Shown: positions 39,613 to 48,596, numbered from the stretch's first letter. The stretch: DNA of 64,000 nucleotides from Leisingera sp. ANG-M7 (GCF_000813965.1 NZ_JWLI01000007.1:124001-188000); one strand, 5' to 3'. The notes: generated from the sequence alone by a model not told the origin. Numbers and translations are program-made.

Positions 39613-39786
39613 TCGGCAGTCCCAAACACCGCCCTCCGGAAAGCGCGGTGCCTATGTTGTAGTCCCTAGTCGCCCTCAACCTAGCCCAGGGGCGTTAAAG
39701 AAGCGTTGCATAGCGTTGCGCACAGAAAATGCATCAGCCTCGGCAAGTGAGCCGCAAAACATTGAAACAATGGAATGTTTGCAGCT

Positions 39787-40314
39787 TCAACGCCTGACAG
39801 CCCGCTTCATGACCAGCGTCGGGCTGCCCCTGTACTGCGCCTCGCCCGCGGGTGCATAACCCAGCTTGAGCGCCACCCTGTGCGACACTTTGTGGGAGGG
39901 ATCGAATATGCAGGCCGTTTCCGCCCAATCCGTCATCTCTGCGGCCCAATCGTGGATCCGGCCGACCGCCTCGGTTGCGATCCCCTGCCCGTGCACCTCC
40001 GGCGCTAGCACCCAGCCCGCTTCCGGCACCCCGGCAAGCGGCGGCTCCATGCCACGCTGGTAGTCGGCAAAGCCCACCTCGCCGATGAACAGGCCGTTCT
40101 CGCGCAGGGTGACGGCCCAATAGCCAAAGCCCAGTGCCTGCCAATGGCCGATGTAGCGCAGCAACCGGGCCCAGCTTTCTTCTGGAGTGGACGGCGTGCC
40201 GGAGATGAAACGCACCACCTCCGGCTCCGCCCAGAGCGCCGCCACGGCCTCGAAATCCTGCACCCGGTGCGGGCGCAGGATCAGCCGCTCTGTTTCAAGC
40301 GTTGGCGCGGTCAT
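39787..40314 (-). CDS. GNAT family N-acetyltransferase (RimJ/RimL-like)
   Basis: A 175-residue acetyltransferase. The N-terminus LETERLILRPHRVQDFEAVA is typical of the RimJ/RimL-like group. The acetyl-CoA loop is LAPEVHGQGIATEAVGRI (Q-x-x-G-I-A-T type), and a late segment SHRVALKLGYAPAG is the usual substrate-site helix. The acceptor is unknown. Its ATG overlaps the ytoQ stop by four bases (ATGA), indicating translational coupling in a short operon. Confidence 0.87.
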   Translation of the reverse strand: MTAPTLETERLILRPHRVQDFEAVAALWAEPEVVRFISGTPSTPEESWARLLRYIGHWQALGFGYWAVTLRENGLFIGEVGFADYQRGMEPPLAGVPEAGWVLAPEVHGQGIATEAVGRIHDWAAEMTDWAETACIFDPSHKVSHRVALKLGYAPAGEAQYRGSPTLVMKRAVRR

Positions 40315-40760
40315 GCAGGCAGCTTGCCGGTCAACACATAGGTGAGGATTTCGACCACCTGGCGGGGCTCCTCCGCGACTGCCAGCGCGGCAGCATGGAC
40401 CTCTTTCAATGCGTGCTGATGCTCCGGCGGGCTGAGCACGATGATCGACTTGCCCAGTGCTGCGGCATAGCCCGCGTCAAAGGCCGCGTTCCACTGTTTG
40501 TACTTGTCGCCAAAGCGCACCACCACGACATCGGCATCCGCGATCCCCTTGCGGGTGCGGATCGCGTTGACCATCGCGCCCTTGTGGTCGTGCCAGTACT
40601 TGTTCTCTTCGGCGCCCAGCACCGCCACGCCGCAATCATCGCTGGCATCGTGATCCGTTACCGGCGCGCTGAAGCTCACTTCCAGCCCCTTGGCGCCTTC
40701 GATAATCTGTTCCCGCCAGTCGGTGTGGATCTCGCCCGAGAGATAAACATTCAATGCCAC
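40311..40760 (-). CDS. ytoQ: YtoQ family protein
   Basis: A 149-residue protein with the family opening NVYLSGEIHTDWREQI and a nucleoside deoxyribosyltransferase-like fold. Conserved blocks are DHDASDDCG, LGAEENKYWHDHKGA and VRFGDKYKQWNAAFDAGYAA. The biochemical function is not established. The start is GTG at 40760 with an AGGAAAGGAC site. It overlaps both neighbours: the upstream phosphoribosyltransferase by 10 bp and the downstream acetyltransferase by 4 bp. Confidence 0.85.
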   Translation of the reverse strand: MALNVYLSGEIHTDWREQIIEGAKGLEVSFSAPVTDHDASDDCGVAVLGAEENKYWHDHKGAMVNAIRTRKGIADADVVVVRFGDKYKQWNAAFDAGYAAALGKSIIVLSPPEHQHALKEVHAAALAVAEEPRQVVEILTYVLTGKLPA

Positions 40761-41413
40761 GTCTTGTCCTTTCCTGCGCCAGCGTCCGGGGCCGCAGCCA
40801 GTGCGGCCATGACCTCGTCATCGCTGGTTTGCGTAAAATCCCTGTAATGCGCGCCGACCGCCCAGAACTCCCTGGGGCTCAGCAAACAGACCAGAGTATC
40901 CACCAAGGGGCGCAGTTCGTCCACCGCTTCCGGCGGCGCAACAGGAACCGCCAGGATGACCTGCGCAGGCTTACGTTCCTTCAGCCAGAAATGTGCCGCC
41001 ATAAAGGTGGCGCCGGTGGCAATCCCGTCGTCCACCACAATCACGGTGCGCCTTTCCAGCACGATCGGGTCGCGCCCTTGCAGATAGCGGGCGCGGCGGG
41101 CAGCGTTCTCTTCCCGTGCCTGGGCGACCTGGGCGGCAAAATCCTCCGGCCTCATACCCGTGGCCTTCAGCAGAGCACCGTTGAAAATGGGATTGCTGCC
41201 CTCCGCCAAGGCGCCAGCGGCCAGTTCCGGGTTGGAGGGCATGCCGATCTTGCGGATCAGGATCAGGTCCATGGGCGCGTGCAAGGCTTGCGCAATCGGC
41301 AGGGCGACAGGCGCTCCTCCCCGCGGCAGCGCCAGCACCACAGGGTCCGTCATCGGCCGTTCAGCCAGTTCCTTGGCCAGCTGAAGCCCGGCGGAAATCC
41401 GGTCTTCAAACAT
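40751..41413 (-). CDS. Phosphoribosyltransferase family protein
   Basis: A 220-residue type I PRTase. The PRPP-binding motif is VIVVDDGIATGATFMAA (about residues 121-137), and the PP loop LALPRGGAPVA lies near residue 31. Members of this stand-alone group have unknown specificity. The ATG at 41413 (MFEDRISAG) matches the family start and has a GGTGGAG site. It overlaps ytoQ by 10 bp and is likely the first gene of a three-gene unit. Confidence 0.85.
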   Translation of the reverse strand: MFEDRISAGLQLAKELAERPMTDPVVLALPRGGAPVALPIAQALHAPMDLILIRKIGMPSNPELAAGALAEGSNPIFNGALLKATGMRPEDFAAQVAQAREENAARRARYLQGRDPIVLERRTVIVVDDGIATGATFMAAHFWLKERKPAQVILAVPVAPPEAVDELRPLVDTLVCLLSPREFWAVGAHYRDFTQTSDDEVMAALAAAPDAGAGKDKTWH

Positions 41414-41459
41414 TTCAGTCTCCACCCCGTTACCTAGCGCGGAAGCTGCAAAGGCAACC

Positions 41460-42095
41460 TCAGCGCCGCCGCGCCACCAGGTAGCGCCCAGGTGTATCGG
41501 CCGGGTAGTTGCCGGTCTCGATGATCTCGAACCCTGCCTTCTGCACTGCCGTCTCCAGCCTGCGGATGTCGATAAAATCCACAAAGCTGGGCGCCTTGCC
41601 TGCCAGCCGCATCAGCGGAATGGCCGCCGAGAACACCCAGTACTTCCAGCTGCCCCGCATCTCGCCCAAACAAGGGGTCTTGGAGATGAAAAGCCCGCCG
41701 GGCTTTACCCGGCCCGCGACGCCGTCCAGAACCTCTGCCAAGTCCGGCAGCAGATGCAGCAGGTTATGCGCCAGGACCGCATCAAACGGCCCCTCGGGCG
41801 CCTGCCCGGCGCTGCAGCATAGAAACTCGACATTGCCAGCACCTGCATCCCAGGCCCGCTCGCGGCCCACCTCCAGCATCGCCTCAGACAGATCGGTTGC
41901 GACGATCTTGGAGACACCACGTGACAGCTCAATGGCCGTGGACCCGGTGCCGCAGCCCAGCTCCAGCACGGTGTCATCCGCCTTGAGATAGGATCGTGTC
42001 CGCTCCAGCGCAAAGCGGTAAGCGTCTTCGTCCCGGATCTTGGATTCGGCGTATTTCGGGGCGATCTTGTTCCAAAAGCGGGCGTCGGCAGTCAT
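41460..42095 (-). CDS. Class I SAM-dependent methyltransferase
   Basis: A 211-residue enzyme. Motif I is VLELGCGTGSTAIELS (about residues 43-58), motif II contains KIVATDLSEAMLEV, and motif III is VLAHNLLHLLPD, all of the UbiE/Methyltransf_11 pattern. The acceptor is unknown; a small molecule or lipid is likely. It lies 46 bp upstream of the phosphoribosyltransferase and may be co-transcribed with it. It is divergent from a LysR regulator. Confidence 0.87.
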   Translation of the reverse strand: MTADARFWNKIAPKYAESKIRDEDAYRFALERTRSYLKADDTVLELGCGTGSTAIELSRGVSKIVATDLSEAMLEVGRERAWDAGAGNVEFLCCSAGQAPEGPFDAVLAHNLLHLLPDLAEVLDGVAGRVKPGGLFISKTPCLGEMRGSWKYWVFSAAIPLMRLAGKAPSFVDFIDIRRLETAVQKAGFEIIETGNYPADTPGRYLVARRR

Positions 42096-42182
42096 GGCAA
42101 CTCTCCTTGGGTCCCCGTACCCTACCTATGCAGGAACCACGGATAAATTGCCGAAATCCGCAAGGTTGTTATACGTATTTGC

Positions 42183-43076
42183 ATGATGAGCCCTGACTGG
42201 AACCATATCCGCGCCTTTCTCGCCACCGCTGAAACCGGTTCTCTGTCAGCAGCGGCACGTAAGCTTGGTCTCACCCAGCCGACGCTCTCGCGCCAGGTTG
42301 CGGCACTGGAGTCAGAGCTGGGGGTGCTGTTGTTTGAGCGCCTTGGCCGTGCACTTGCGCTGACGGAAGCAGGACAGGAGCTGCTGGCGCACAGCCGCAG
42401 GATGGGCGAGGCAGCTGATGGGCTAGCCCTGGCGGCAACAGGACAAGCGCAGACCATCGAAGGGCTGGTGCGCATCACCGCCAGCGATGGCATCTCGGCC
42501 CATATCCTGCCCGGGGTGCTGGAACGACTGCGCCAGCAAGCGCCCCGGCTGCGGATTGAGATAGTTGCCGCGGACGACATCCGCGACCTGCAGCGGCGCG
42601 AGGCGGATATTGCGGTCCGCCACGTCCGCCCGGAACAGCCGGAACTGATAGCCCGCAAGATGCAGGACACCACTGCCCGCTTTTATGCCGCCCGCAGCTA
42701 TCTGGAACGCCGCGGCACGCCGCGCTGCCGTGCCGACCTCAGCACTCATGACTTTGTTTCCTTCGGCGACATTCCTCAGTTCCTGGCCTACCTGGAACCG
42801 CTTGGCATCCGGCTGAGCGAAGAGAACTTCCCTGTCGGCTCAACCAGCGGCCTGGCGGCCTGGGAACTGGTCCGGCAGGGATTCGGCATCGTGCCGATGC
42901 TGGACGCCATCGCCCGCAAAAGCCCGGACGTGGAGCCACTGGATCTGGAGGACATGCCAACGCTGGAATTTCCGCTGTGGCTGGCCACTCACCGCGAGCT
43001 GCACACCAGCCGCCGCATCCGTCTGGTGTTCGACATTCTGGCCGACTACCTGACCGGGCTGAAGATGCGGTTCTGA
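42183..43076 (+). CDS. LysR family transcriptional regulator
   Basis: A 297-residue regulator with N-terminal winged helix (about 5-63; FLATAETGSLSAAARKLGLT and QPTLSRQVAALE). The effector domain follows, with TSGLAAWELVRQGFGIVPML near its C-terminus. It is divergent from the methyltransferase gene across 87 bp and may control it. An adjacent second ATG (42186) could be the true start. Confidence 0.9.
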   Translation: MMSPDWNHIRAFLATAETGSLSAAARKLGLTQPTLSRQVAALESELGVLLFERLGRALALTEAGQELLAHSRRMGEAADGLALAATGQAQTIEGLVRITASDGISAHILPGVLERLRQQAPRLRIEIVAADDIRDLQRREADIAVRHVRPEQPELIARKMQDTTARFYAARSYLERRGTPRCRADLSTHDFVSFGDIPQFLAYLEPLGIRLSEENFPVGSTSGLAAWELVRQGFGIVPMLDAIARKSPDVEPLDLEDMPTLEFPLWLATHRELHTSRRIRLVFDILADYLTGLKMRF

Positions 43077-43095
43077 ACCTCCGCCGCAAAGGAAA

Positions 43096-43170
43096 AGGGC
43101 GGCCCCGGAACCGGGAGCCGCCCAAAAGTTTTCCTCAAAACTTTTGCCAAGGCTTTTGCTCAAAAGCCTT
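43096..43170. terminator. Three tandem hairpins between LysR and pheT
   Basis: gggcggc/gccgccc (43096-43122), aaaagtttt/aaaactttt (about 43123-43145) and aaggcttttg/caaaagcctt (43149-43170) follow one another between convergent stops. The A/T-rich outer arms suit termination in both directions. The tandem layout resembles 19293-19338. Confidence 0.75.
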
Positions 43171-43180
43171 GAACCCGCCG

Positions 43181-45577
43181 TCAGCCGCGCAGGGTGCCGC
43201 CGGTGGCCTTGGTGACCTTGGCAATGATCTTCTCGCTCACCGCCTCGATGTCCTTTTCCTTCAGCGTTTGATCACTGGGCTGCAGCCGCACGGTGATCGC
43301 CAGCGACTTCTTGCCCTCACCCAAACTGCCACCGATGAACTCGTCAAAGACGCGCACATCCTCGATCAGCGCCTTGTCGGCACCGGCCGCCGCGTTGACC
43401 AAGGTCAGCGCTTCGACGCTGTCGTCCACCACAAAGGCAAAGTCCCGCTCCACCGCCTGCAGGTCGCTGATCGCCAGCGCCGGGCGGGTGGCCGAGGATT
43501 TGCGCGGCATCGGAATTTCATCCGGGAAAATGGTAAAGGCCACGGCGGCCCCCTTGATGCCCATCTCCTTCAGCACTTTCGGGTGCAGCTCGCCAAAGAC
43601 GCCGAGGGTCTTCTTCGGCCCCAGGCAAATCCGGCCATGGCGGCCCGGGTGCCACCAGGCAGCCCCTTCGCGCAGAACCTGTACTTTGGCCGGTGCGCCA
43701 ATGGCAGCCAGAACCGCTTCAATATCAGCCTTGGAATCATAGAGATCCACCGCGCGCGAGGCGCCGTGCACGTCCTTCGGCCCGGTACGGCCCACCAGCA
43801 AGCCTGCGATCTGGTTCACCTGCTCGCCCGGTTCGCCGCCGGTGAAGGCAGGGCCTGCCTCAAACAGCGCCAGATCCATGAAGCCGCGCGCCTGGTTGCG
43901 GGCCGCAGCCTGCAACAGGCCTGCCAGCAGATCGGGGCGCATGTGCGACATCTCGGAGGAGATCGGGTTGGCCAGCATGGTGGCATCATCGCCGCCGCCG
44001 AACAGCGCAGCCGAGGCCTTGTCGATGAAGCTGTAGCTGACAACTTCGTTGTAGCCGAGGCTGGCGCAGGTGCGGCGCGCCATCTGCTGTCGCCGCTGCT
44101 GCGGAGTCATCACCGGCTTAGGGATGCCGTCGGTCAGCCGCGGCAGCGGCTTGCCCTGCAGCTTGGTCAGCGACGCTATACGCGCGACCTCTTCCACCAG
44201 GTCGGCCTCGCCCTGCACGTCCGGACGCCAGCTGGGCACATGCGCCATATTGCCTTCCAGGCGGAAGCCCAGGCGGGTCAGGGTCTGGCGCTGATCGCTC
44301 TCCGGGATCTCCATGCCCACCAGCGACTGCACCCGGTCCGCATCCAGCTTGTAGGCGCGCGAATGATCCGGCACGTCGCCCGCGATCACCACCTCAGACG
44401 GCTCGCCACCGCACAGGTCCAGGATCATCTGGGTCGCCCTGTGCAGGCCCTCGATGGTGTATTCCGGGTCGACGCCGCGCTCAAAACGGTAGCGCGCGTC
44501 GGAGTTGATCTTGAGCGCGCGGCCCGCCATGGCGATCTGCACATGGTCCCAGAACGCGCTCTCCAGGAACACATCCACGGTTTCCTCCGTGCAGCCGGTC
44601 TCCTCGCCGCCCATGATGCCGCCGATGCTTTCCGGGCCATTGGCATCCGAGATCACCATTTGGTCCGCGCCGAAGGTGTATTCTTTCTCATCCAGCGCCT
44701 TCAGCGTCTCGCCGCCCTGCGCGCGGTGCACCCGCAGATCACCGGACACCTTGGCCGCATCAAACACATGCAACGGGCGGTTCTGGTCGAAGGTGAAGAA
44801 GTTGGTGATGTCCACCAGCGCCGAAATCGGGCGCAGGCCAATCGCCTTCAGCCGGTCCTGCAGCCACTGCGGGCTGGGGCCGTTCTTCACACCCTTGATC
44901 ACCCGGCCCGCGAACAGCGGGCAGCCGTCCAGCGTGTCATCGTCGATGGTCACTTTGATGGGGCTGGCGAAATCGCCCGGGACCGCTTCAAACGCGCGGG
45001 TTTTCAGGGTGCCAAGGCCGCGCGCCGCCAGGTCGCGGGCAATGCCGTAGACGCCCAGCGCATCAGGGCGGTTCGGAGTGATCGCGATTTCGATCACCGG
45101 ATCGACTTTGGCTGGATCGTTCTCCGCCAGCCAGTCCACAAACTTGTCGCCGACCGCGCCCGAAGGCAGCTCGATGATGCCGTCATGCTCGTCCGACAGC
45201 TCCAGCTCACGCTCGGACGCCATCATGCCAAAGCTCTCAACGCCGCGGATCTTGCCGACGCCGATGGTGATGTCGAGGCCGGGGATATACATGCCCGGCT
45301 TGCAGACCACCACGGTGATGCCTTCGCGCGCGTTCGGCGCGCCGCAGATGATCTGCAGTTCCCCCTCGTCGGTGTCCACCTTACAGACCCGCAGCTTGTC
45401 AGCATCCGGGTGTTTCTCGGCGTGCTTCACATAGCCGAGCTTGAAATCCTTCAGCGCATCCGCCGGATTGACGACCCCTTCGACCTCAAGGCCCAGATCG
45501 GTCAGGGCGTCAGTGATCTCTTCCACCGAAGCGTCGGTGTCGAGGTGGTCTTTCAGCCAGGAAAGCGTGAATTTCAT
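43181..45577 (-). CDS. pheT: Phenylalanine-tRNA ligase beta subunit
   Basis: A 798-residue protein of the expected length. The N-terminus MKFTLSWLKDHLDTDASVEE is the family start, an EMAP-like tRNA-binding domain lies about residues 40-155 (GYVKHAEKHPDADKLRVC), then the B3/B4 editing region, the B5 domain and the FDX-ACB anticodon-binding domain at the C-terminus (FPAVERDFAFVVDD-like). It pairs with PheS. The start at 45577 is preferred over an upstream ATG with no family match. pheS is 3 kb away, not directly adjacent. Confidence 0.95.
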   Translation of the reverse strand: MKFTLSWLKDHLDTDASVEEITDALTDLGLEVEGVVNPADALKDFKLGYVKHAEKHPDADKLRVCKVDTDEGELQIICGAPNAREGITVVVCKPGMYIPGLDITIGVGKIRGVESFGMMASERELELSDEHDGIIELPSGAVGDKFVDWLAENDPAKVDPVIEIAITPNRPDALGVYGIARDLAARGLGTLKTRAFEAVPGDFASPIKVTIDDDTLDGCPLFAGRVIKGVKNGPSPQWLQDRLKAIGLRPISALVDITNFFTFDQNRPLHVFDAAKVSGDLRVHRAQGGETLKALDEKEYTFGADQMVISDANGPESIGGIMGGEETGCTEETVDVFLESAFWDHVQIAMAGRALKINSDARYRFERGVDPEYTIEGLHRATQMILDLCGGEPSEVVIAGDVPDHSRAYKLDADRVQSLVGMEIPESDQRQTLTRLGFRLEGNMAHVPSWRPDVQGEADLVEEVARIASLTKLQGKPLPRLTDGIPKPVMTPQQRRQQMARRTCASLGYNEVVSYSFIDKASAALFGGGDDATMLANPISSEMSHMRPDLLAGLLQAAARNQARGFMDLALFEAGPAFTGGEPGEQVNQIAGLLVGRTGPKDVHGASRAVDLYDSKADIEAVLAAIGAPAKVQVLREGAAWWHPGRHGRICLGPKKTLGVFGELHPKVLKEMGIKGAAVAFTIFPDEIPMPRKSSATRPALAISDLQAVERDFAFVVDDSVEALTLVNAAAGADKALIEDVRVFDEFIGGSLGEGKKSLAITVRLQPSDQTLKEKDIEAVSEKIIAKVTKATGGTLRG

Positions 45578-45666
45578 CGGTCGGGGACCCCTTGGCAGAC
45601 ATGCGTGTTTGACCTGAGGCAATGGCAAAGAATGCGCCAAGGTTCAAGGGTTCTGCGCGACTGCCC

Positions 45667-46482
45667 TCAAGGATAGCTGGGAGTGAGGTTCAAAAGCTCA
45701 TCCAATTGCCGCCCGATCCAGCCATGCGGGATGAAATGGCCGCCGGGATGGGTGTCCAGCACCACTTGGCCGCGCGTGCAGCCGGCCCAGACCGTGCGCT
45801 CCAGTTTGAGGAAGTCGACCACCTGCCACTGCCCCAGCGCCCGCGCCGCGCCGCAGCCCAGCCGCGCCCGCCACAGCGCTACCGGATAGGTCCGCTCGCC
45901 GCCCGGGCCATAGGGGAAATCCATCACAGTGTCCTTCAGGCCGTGCACATGGCGCACCTCGCGCGGGGCCTCAGCGCAGGTCTCGGTTTGCAGGATGGTG
46001 CCGGCCACCGCCAGAAGCGCCGCCACATCATTGCCGCTGTTGCAGACATACCGCCAGGCCATGGCCGAACCGTAGGAATAGCCCGAGACGAAAATGCGTT
46101 CGGGGTCAACCGGATAGCGTTTGGCGACGTCCTCCAGCACCCGGTCGGCAAAGGCAACGTCTTCTGTTTCCGCGGACCAGAAATCCCAGGTCTTGTTGCG
46201 CCCGTTCGGGGTCACCAGCAGCACCCCGCGGCGCATGGCAGAGGCCCCCACCCGCTCGCTCTTCTGCGCATGGCGGCCGGTGCGGGACCAGCCATGGAAA
46301 TGCAAGAGCACCGGCAGGGGCGAGACCCCGTCCCAGCCCTCCGGCTCCATCACATGATAAAAGCGGCCGCCCAGTTCACAGGGCGTAGCGCCAAGGCATT
46401 CAGCAGGTTTCGAAGGCCCCATGGCGACCGCGGCAGAAGCCCACAACAGGACGGCGGAAATGGATATGGCTGCTCGGATCAT
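45667..46482 (-). CDS. Secreted LpqC/PHB-depolymerase-like esterase
   Basis: A 271-residue protein with an N-terminal signal peptide (about residues 1-21, ending ASAAVAMG). The serine hydrolase core has LLHFHGWSRTG, the nucleophile motif VSGYSYGSAMAW and a late histidine in LDTHPGGHF. This matches the LpqC/esterase D-like group of poly(3-hydroxybutyrate) depolymerase relatives. It probably acts on esters or polymers outside the cytoplasm. It lies 89 bp upstream of pheT on the same strand. Confidence 0.8.
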   Translation of the reverse strand: MIRAAISISAVLLWASAAVAMGPSKPAECLGATPCELGGRFYHVMEPEGWDGVSPLPVLLHFHGWSRTGRHAQKSERVGASAMRRGVLLVTPNGRNKTWDFWSAETEDVAFADRVLEDVAKRYPVDPERIFVSGYSYGSAMAWRYVCNSGNDVAALLAVAGTILQTETCAEAPREVRHVHGLKDTVMDFPYGPGGERTYPVALWRARLGCGAARALGQWQVVDFLKLERTVWAGCTRGQVVLDTHPGGHFIPHGWIGRQLDELLNLTPSYP

Positions 46483-46629
46483 ATGGCAGAGCCTAGCCAA
46501 CCCGCGGCAGCTGTCACGTCACAAGTTTGTGGGGGCCGCCGCCTGCCCTGCAAACATTCCCCGGACGCGATGTTTTGAGATTCCCCCGGTTTCGCGCATA
46601 CTGATCTCCTCACTGCCAGGGAGACACCG

Positions 46630-47760
46630 ATGACGGATCAGCATTCCGGGGTTCAAAACGCCTTCTTCGTCATTGCCGACCTGTCGGGCTACACCAAATT
46701 CATGGCCGGCACCCCGCTGGAGCATTCCAAGGGAATCCTGGACGCGCTGTTCGGCGTACTGCTCCCTGCCATCCGGGCGCCGCTACAAGTTTCAGGCCTG
46801 CAAGGCGATGCGGTCTTTGCCTATGCCTTTGAAACCGAGGTGATGACCAAGCAATTCATCCTCGATTTTGCCGAAAGCCTCTACTGCGTCTTCGCCCGTG
46901 AGAAGGAGAAGATGATCCTCAACACCGGCTGCACCTGCGACGCCTGCAGCAAGATCGGCGATCTGGAACTGAAGCTGGTGGTGCATCACGGCGAATGCAT
47001 CCAGCAGCACAGCCGCGGCACCCATGAACTGGCCGGTCCCGACGTGATCACCGCGTTCAGGCTTCTAAAAAACTCCGTCACCGAACGCACCGGTCTCACC
47101 GCTTATACACTGCTGTCCTGCGATGCGCTGAGGGCGATGGACCTGGTTGATTTCTTTGATGAAAGCGAGTTCCACAGCGAGGACATCGAACATATCGGCC
47201 AGGTCGAATATGTGGTCCGCGACATGCGCGTTGCCTGGCAGCGCCGCCGTGCGACCGAGCGCAGTTTTGTCGGTGCCGGCGATGACCTGCTGTTTGACGA
47301 ATGGATCATCCCGCTGGCTGTTTCGCCAGAGGTCGCCTTTACCATCTGCACCCGCCCTGACTTGCGCACCGAATGGCTGGGCGCCGACAAGATGGACCTG
47401 TTGAACACCAACAAGGGCAAGATCGAACCCGGCACGATGTACCACTGCTACCACGGCGACGCGCTGTTTCCCTATGAAGTGCTGGACTGGAACCCCGGCG
47501 AATATGTCACCGGCCGCTACAACCTGCCTATGGGGCTGATGATGTATGAGACCATCGAGATGGAAGAGGTCGGCGGTGGCACCCTGGTCAAGCTGCGCTA
47601 TGCCAAGACACGCTCGCCTAAGCTGATGGGCAAGCTGATGGCCGGAATGGTCAACCGCAAGCTCCGCGGCTTTATCGTGCCGGACAAGGAAAACCGGGTC
47701 GCCAGGATCAAGGCGCTGGGGAAACGGCTGGGAAGTGCATCAGCGGCAGAACCTGCCTGA
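46630..47760 (+). CDS. DUF2652 (cyclase-homology-like) plus SRPBCC fusion protein
   Basis: A 376-residue protein in two parts. Residues about 10-200 match DUF2652 (NAFFVIADLSGYTKFM, LQGDAVFAYAF, LKLVVHHGECIQQ), which resembles a class III cyclase domain with the first metal Asp (IADLSGYT) and GDAVFAY retained. Other catalytic residues cannot be confirmed. Residues about 225-360 form an SRPBCC-type ligand domain (LAVSPEVAFTIC, EWLGADKM, GTLVKLRYAK). A CX4C-like CTCDACSK cysteine cluster lies near 100. It is on the strand opposite to pheS/pheT and interrupts that region. The function is unknown. Confidence 0.7.
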   Translation: MTDQHSGVQNAFFVIADLSGYTKFMAGTPLEHSKGILDALFGVLLPAIRAPLQVSGLQGDAVFAYAFETEVMTKQFILDFAESLYCVFAREKEKMILNTGCTCDACSKIGDLELKLVVHHGECIQQHSRGTHELAGPDVITAFRLLKNSVTERTGLTAYTLLSCDALRAMDLVDFFDESEFHSEDIEHIGQVEYVVRDMRVAWQRRRATERSFVGAGDDLLFDEWIIPLAVSPEVAFTICTRPDLRTEWLGADKMDLLNTNKGKIEPGTMYHCYHGDALFPYEVLDWNPGEYVTGRYNLPMGLMMYETIEMEEVGGGTLVKLRYAKTRSPKLMGKLMAGMVNRKLRGFIVPDKENRVARIKALGKRLGSASAAEPA

Positions 47761-47906
47761 GGTGTCACGCTCAAGCCGCGCCACCGCCTGACCGCGGGGA
47801 GGCAATCCAAAGGCAGTGTGCGGCAGTTTATCCCGGCCCAATCTGTACGGCGTCTAAACCTGTGTGCTTGCGGCTCCAAATCGCCTGCCCCTGCGGGCGG
47901 TCTCTC

Positions 47907-47927
47907 GTGCATTGCACAGCAATGCAC
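47907..47927. repeat. Small perfect inverted repeat in the gap before the AT-rich membrane gene
   Basis: gtgcattgc and gcaatgcac pair around aca, with a wider tcgcctg/caggcga pair (47881-47887 and 47934-47940). It lies in the 257-bp gap between convergent genes. It is a possible terminator. Confidence 0.4.
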
Positions 47928-48017
47928 TGCCGACAGGCGATTGCTGGCAATCGCCGAGAGGAATGCGATGGCGCGGCGGCCCCTCGGCCCTGTTCCGCGC
48001 ATAGCCGAAAATCGCTG

Positions 48018-48596
48018 TTAAAAAATGCCAGAGACAAACTGAACGACAAAAGCCATGCCGAAAAGTATGAGCAGCCAAAGAATAGCGTAAGCGAGAGATG
48101 AGAATCTTTGAACCGTAAAGAAATCCACCTCTTTGCCGACACTCTCAGAGCACCTTACTGAGGCGAAGTAGGCAGCCCTTTGATTTAGGTAGATACAATC
48201 CAAAGTGATAAGTTCGCCTGCGGCGATAAAGGGCACTTTGATCAAGCACTGGCCATTTTCGATGGCCTCATAGCTCACCTTTTGGCCCGGGTTTATTGAA
48301 ATATTACGAGGAAAATGGCTTAATTCGAGACTTACATCAGCGGCAGGCTTCCTACCTTTGTTCTGAACAAAAAACTGCTCATTGAAGATTTCTAGGAAAT
48401 GATGCTCTTCCGGCGGTCCATGTTGATCTTTAGAGAGATTAAGGTTGTGCAGGCTAGAATGCGCCCGCCCAAAGACCAAAATTGGCCTTAGACGAAAAAC
48501 ATAGAAAACGAGCGCAGCAACAAGCGTGAATGCCAGAGCAACGAATTGGTCACCCAGCGACGTTATAAAAGCCCAGACTACGTTCACAACCTCCAT
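48018..48596 (-). CDS. AT-rich membrane protein of unknown function directly after pheS
   Basis: A 192-residue protein with a membrane segment near the N-terminus (about 15-35, FVALAFTLVAALVFYVF) and another at the C-terminus (about 168-188, AILWLLILFGMAFVVQFV). The middle is a soluble region with ISINPGQKVSYEA and VPFIAAGELITLDC, resembling a small beta-rich domain. Base composition is markedly lower in G+C than the rest of the window (24 of 60 in 48061-48120). The ATG follows the pheS stop with no gap, so it is read from the pheS mRNA. I do not recognise the family. Recent acquisition is an inference. Confidence 0.65.
   Translation of the reverse strand: MEVVNVVWAFITSLGDQFVALAFTLVAALVFYVFRLRPILVFGRAHSSLHNLNLSKDQHGPPEEHHFLEIFNEQFFVQNKGRKPAADVSLELSHFPRNISINPGQKVSYEAIENGQCLIKVPFIAAGELITLDCIYLNQRAAYFASVRCSESVGKEVDFFTVQRFSSLAYAILWLLILFGMAFVVQFVSGIF

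Noticed and set aside
42977-45676. An 899-codon open frame on the plus strand opposite pheT
   Set aside because: It runs antisense to a well-supported pheT. The translation is rich in His, Arg, Gln and Ala, as expected for the shadow frame of high-GC coding DNA, and has no family motif.
47818-48142. Small open frames in both strands around 47.8-48.1 kb
   Set aside because: They overlap the end of the AT-rich membrane gene or the inverted repeat and have no start signals or family sequence.
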